Assembly (NCBI GenBank): GCA_019244985.1
Contig: JAFASB010000043.1
Coordinates: forward strand, 1-5,524
Direction of reading: 5' to 3'
Origin: Acidimicrobiia bacterium
GTDB taxonomy: Bacteria > Actinomycetota > Acidimicrobiia > Acidimicrobiales > AC-14
Length of the DNA stretch: 5,524 nucleotides
The notes beneath the pieces are model-generated. The model was not told the DNA's origin, made no database searches, and saw nothing but the letters and a program-made list of their open reading frames with translations. The translations under genes and the position numbers were made by a program. This document shows positions 4,460-5,524 of this stretch, one piece after another (position 1 is the first letter of the stretch; the number at the start of each line of letters is the position of its first letter).

Positions 4460-5524
4460 TGGCCTTCTTCTTTGCCGCGGTTTTCTTGGCCGTGGCCTTC
4501 TTCTTCTTTGTCGCCTTCTTGGCGCGCTTGGCGGCCTTCTTGACCGGAGCCTTCTGGCGGCGCTCTTCGAGCAGCTCGGCGGCCCGCTCGATGGTGATCT
4601 CCTCGACGGTGTCGCCCTTGCGCAGCGACGCGTTCGTCGTGCCGTCGGTGACATAGGGGCCGAAGCGGCCGTCCTTGACGACAACGGGCGAGCCGGTGGA
4701 GGGGTCGTCGCCGAGCTCGCGGAGCGGTGCGGCAGCCGCCCGTTGCCCGCGGCGGCGCTTGGGCTCGGCGAGGAGGGCCAGGGCGCGCTCGAGGTCGATC
4801 GTGAACAGCTGCGCCTCGGCGTCGAGGCTGCGGGTGTCGGAGCCCTTCTTGATGTAGGGCCCGTAGCGCCCGTTGAGGGCGACGATCTCCTCGCCGTCGT
4901 CGGGATGGGCACCGAGGAGGCGAGGGAGGCTCAGCAGGCGCAGTGCGTCGTCGATCGTCACCGTCTCCGGCGACATGTCCTTGAACAGCGACGCCGTCTT
5001 CGGTTTCTCGGCTCCGTCCTGCATCTCGCCGAGCTGCACGTACGGCCCGAACCGGCCGGCCTTCACGAACACGGGGAGTCCGGTGTCGGGATCCTTGCCC
5101 AGCTGGCGGTCGCTACTCGGTGCCGTCAACAGCTCCTCGGCCCGCTCGGGGGTGAGCTCGTCGGGCGGCATGTCCTCGGGGATCGAGACGGTCTCTTCGC
5201 CCCGCTGCAGGTACGGCCCGTACCGGCCGACCCGCACGATGATCCCGTCGCTTTCGCCGTCCCCCGCGGCGAGCGGGATGGAGTTGACCTCGCGAGCGTC
5301 GATCTCGCCGAGGCGGTTGTGGACGAGGTCGTGCAGACCCTCTTGGCCGTTCCCGAAGTAGAAGCGTCGGAGCCACGGGATGGCTTCCTGGTCGCCGCTG
5401 GCGATGCCGTCGAGGTCGTCCTCCATCCGGGCCGTGAACGCGTAGTCGACAAGGCCGGCGAAGTGCTGCTCGAGCAGTCCCACGACCGAGAAGGCCACGA
5501 ACGACGGCACCAGCGCCGAGCCCT
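4452..5524 (-). CDS. topA: DNA topoisomerase I, C-terminal part
   Basis: Type IA topoisomerase that relaxes negative supercoils. The frame is open to the window edge, so the TOPRIM domain and catalytic tyrosine lie outside. The first visible part (ALVPSFVAFSVVGLLEQHF, then VDYAFTARMEDDLDGIASG) is the end of the core topoisomerase domain. Four C-terminal DNA-binding repeats follow, each marked by GR(Y/F)GPY: counting from the GTG at 5510, at residues 95-100, 152-157, 214-219 and 281-286. The last 34 residues form a tail with 15 lysines, almost all the rest being Ala, Thr or Val. There are no cysteines in the visible part, hence no zinc ribbons of the E. coli kind; this is the actinobacterial layout, in which the basic tail is known to aid DNA binding and processivity. 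The GTG at 5510 is internal, since the sense frame continues upstream as GSAL. Confidence 0.96.
   Translation of the reverse strand, partial: GSALVPSFVAFSVVGLLEQHFAGLVDYAFTARMEDDLDGIASGDQEAIPWLRRFYFGNGQEGLHDLVHNRLGEIDAREVNSIPLAAGDGESDGIIVRVGRYGPYLQRGEETVSIPEDMPPDELTPERAEELLTAPSSDRQLGKDPDTGLPVFVKAGRFGPYVQLGEMQDGAEKPKTASLFKDMSPETVTIDDALRLLSLPRLLGAHPDDGEEIVALNGRYGPYIKKGSDTRSLDAEAQLFTIDLERALALLAEPKRRRGQRAAAAPLRELGDDPSTGSPVVVKDGRFGPYVTDGTTNASLRKGDTVEEITIERAAELLEERRQKAPVKKAAKRAKKATKKKKATAKKTAAKKKATG

Noticed and set aside
4452..5510. topA fragment as a complete gene starting with GTG at 5510
   Set aside because: The same frame continues to the window edge as GSAL, and the first residues are internal to the topoisomerase core domain.

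Overview
The window comes from a high-GC actinobacterium. The base composition, strong G/C preference at third codon positions, GTG/TTG starts, a zinc-finger-less topoisomerase I with a lysine-rich tail, and the order topA - MFS - tmk - holB - tRNA-Thr all fit Actinobacteria. The class Acidimicrobiia is my best guess, but the sequence alone does not prove it.

Right two thirds (about 1198-5524, all on the minus strand): a housekeeping DNA-metabolism block. From the right edge it contains the C-terminal part of topA (DNA topoisomerase I), closed by an intrinsic terminator whose loop includes part of the stop codon. Next comes a tightly packed operon: a 12-helix MFS-family membrane protein, then tmk (dTMP kinase, 8-nt overlap), then holB (DNA polymerase III delta' subunit, 22-nt overlap). 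A tRNA-Thr(CGT) gene lies 26 nt after holB. The operon seems to start from a TAATCT -10 box exactly six bases before the MFS GTG, which suggests a leaderless mRNA. Functionally, tmk supplies dTDP for dTTP synthesis, HolB is part of the clamp loader, and TopA relaxes negative supercoils. The MFS partner has no assigned substrate.

Left third (1-1197): less conventional. One plus-strand gene of unknown function (about 659-1165) converges on the tRNA-Thr gene across a shared strong hairpin. A minus-strand gene for an exported protein (signal peptide visible) runs off the left edge. Upstream of it lies a leader of about 130 nt with four clear consecutive hairpins and a competing long-range pairing, behind a perfect TTGACA -35 box. 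This is the best candidate for an undescribed element here, possibly a cis-regulatory RNA. The rest of the 212-658 gap holds an 8-bp inverted repeat beside a T8 run and a GCGATCGC palindrome. An 11-base direct repeat of the tRNA-Thr T-arm, at 623-633, brackets the unknown gene together with the tRNA. I see no CRISPR array, insertion sequence, transposase or integrase.
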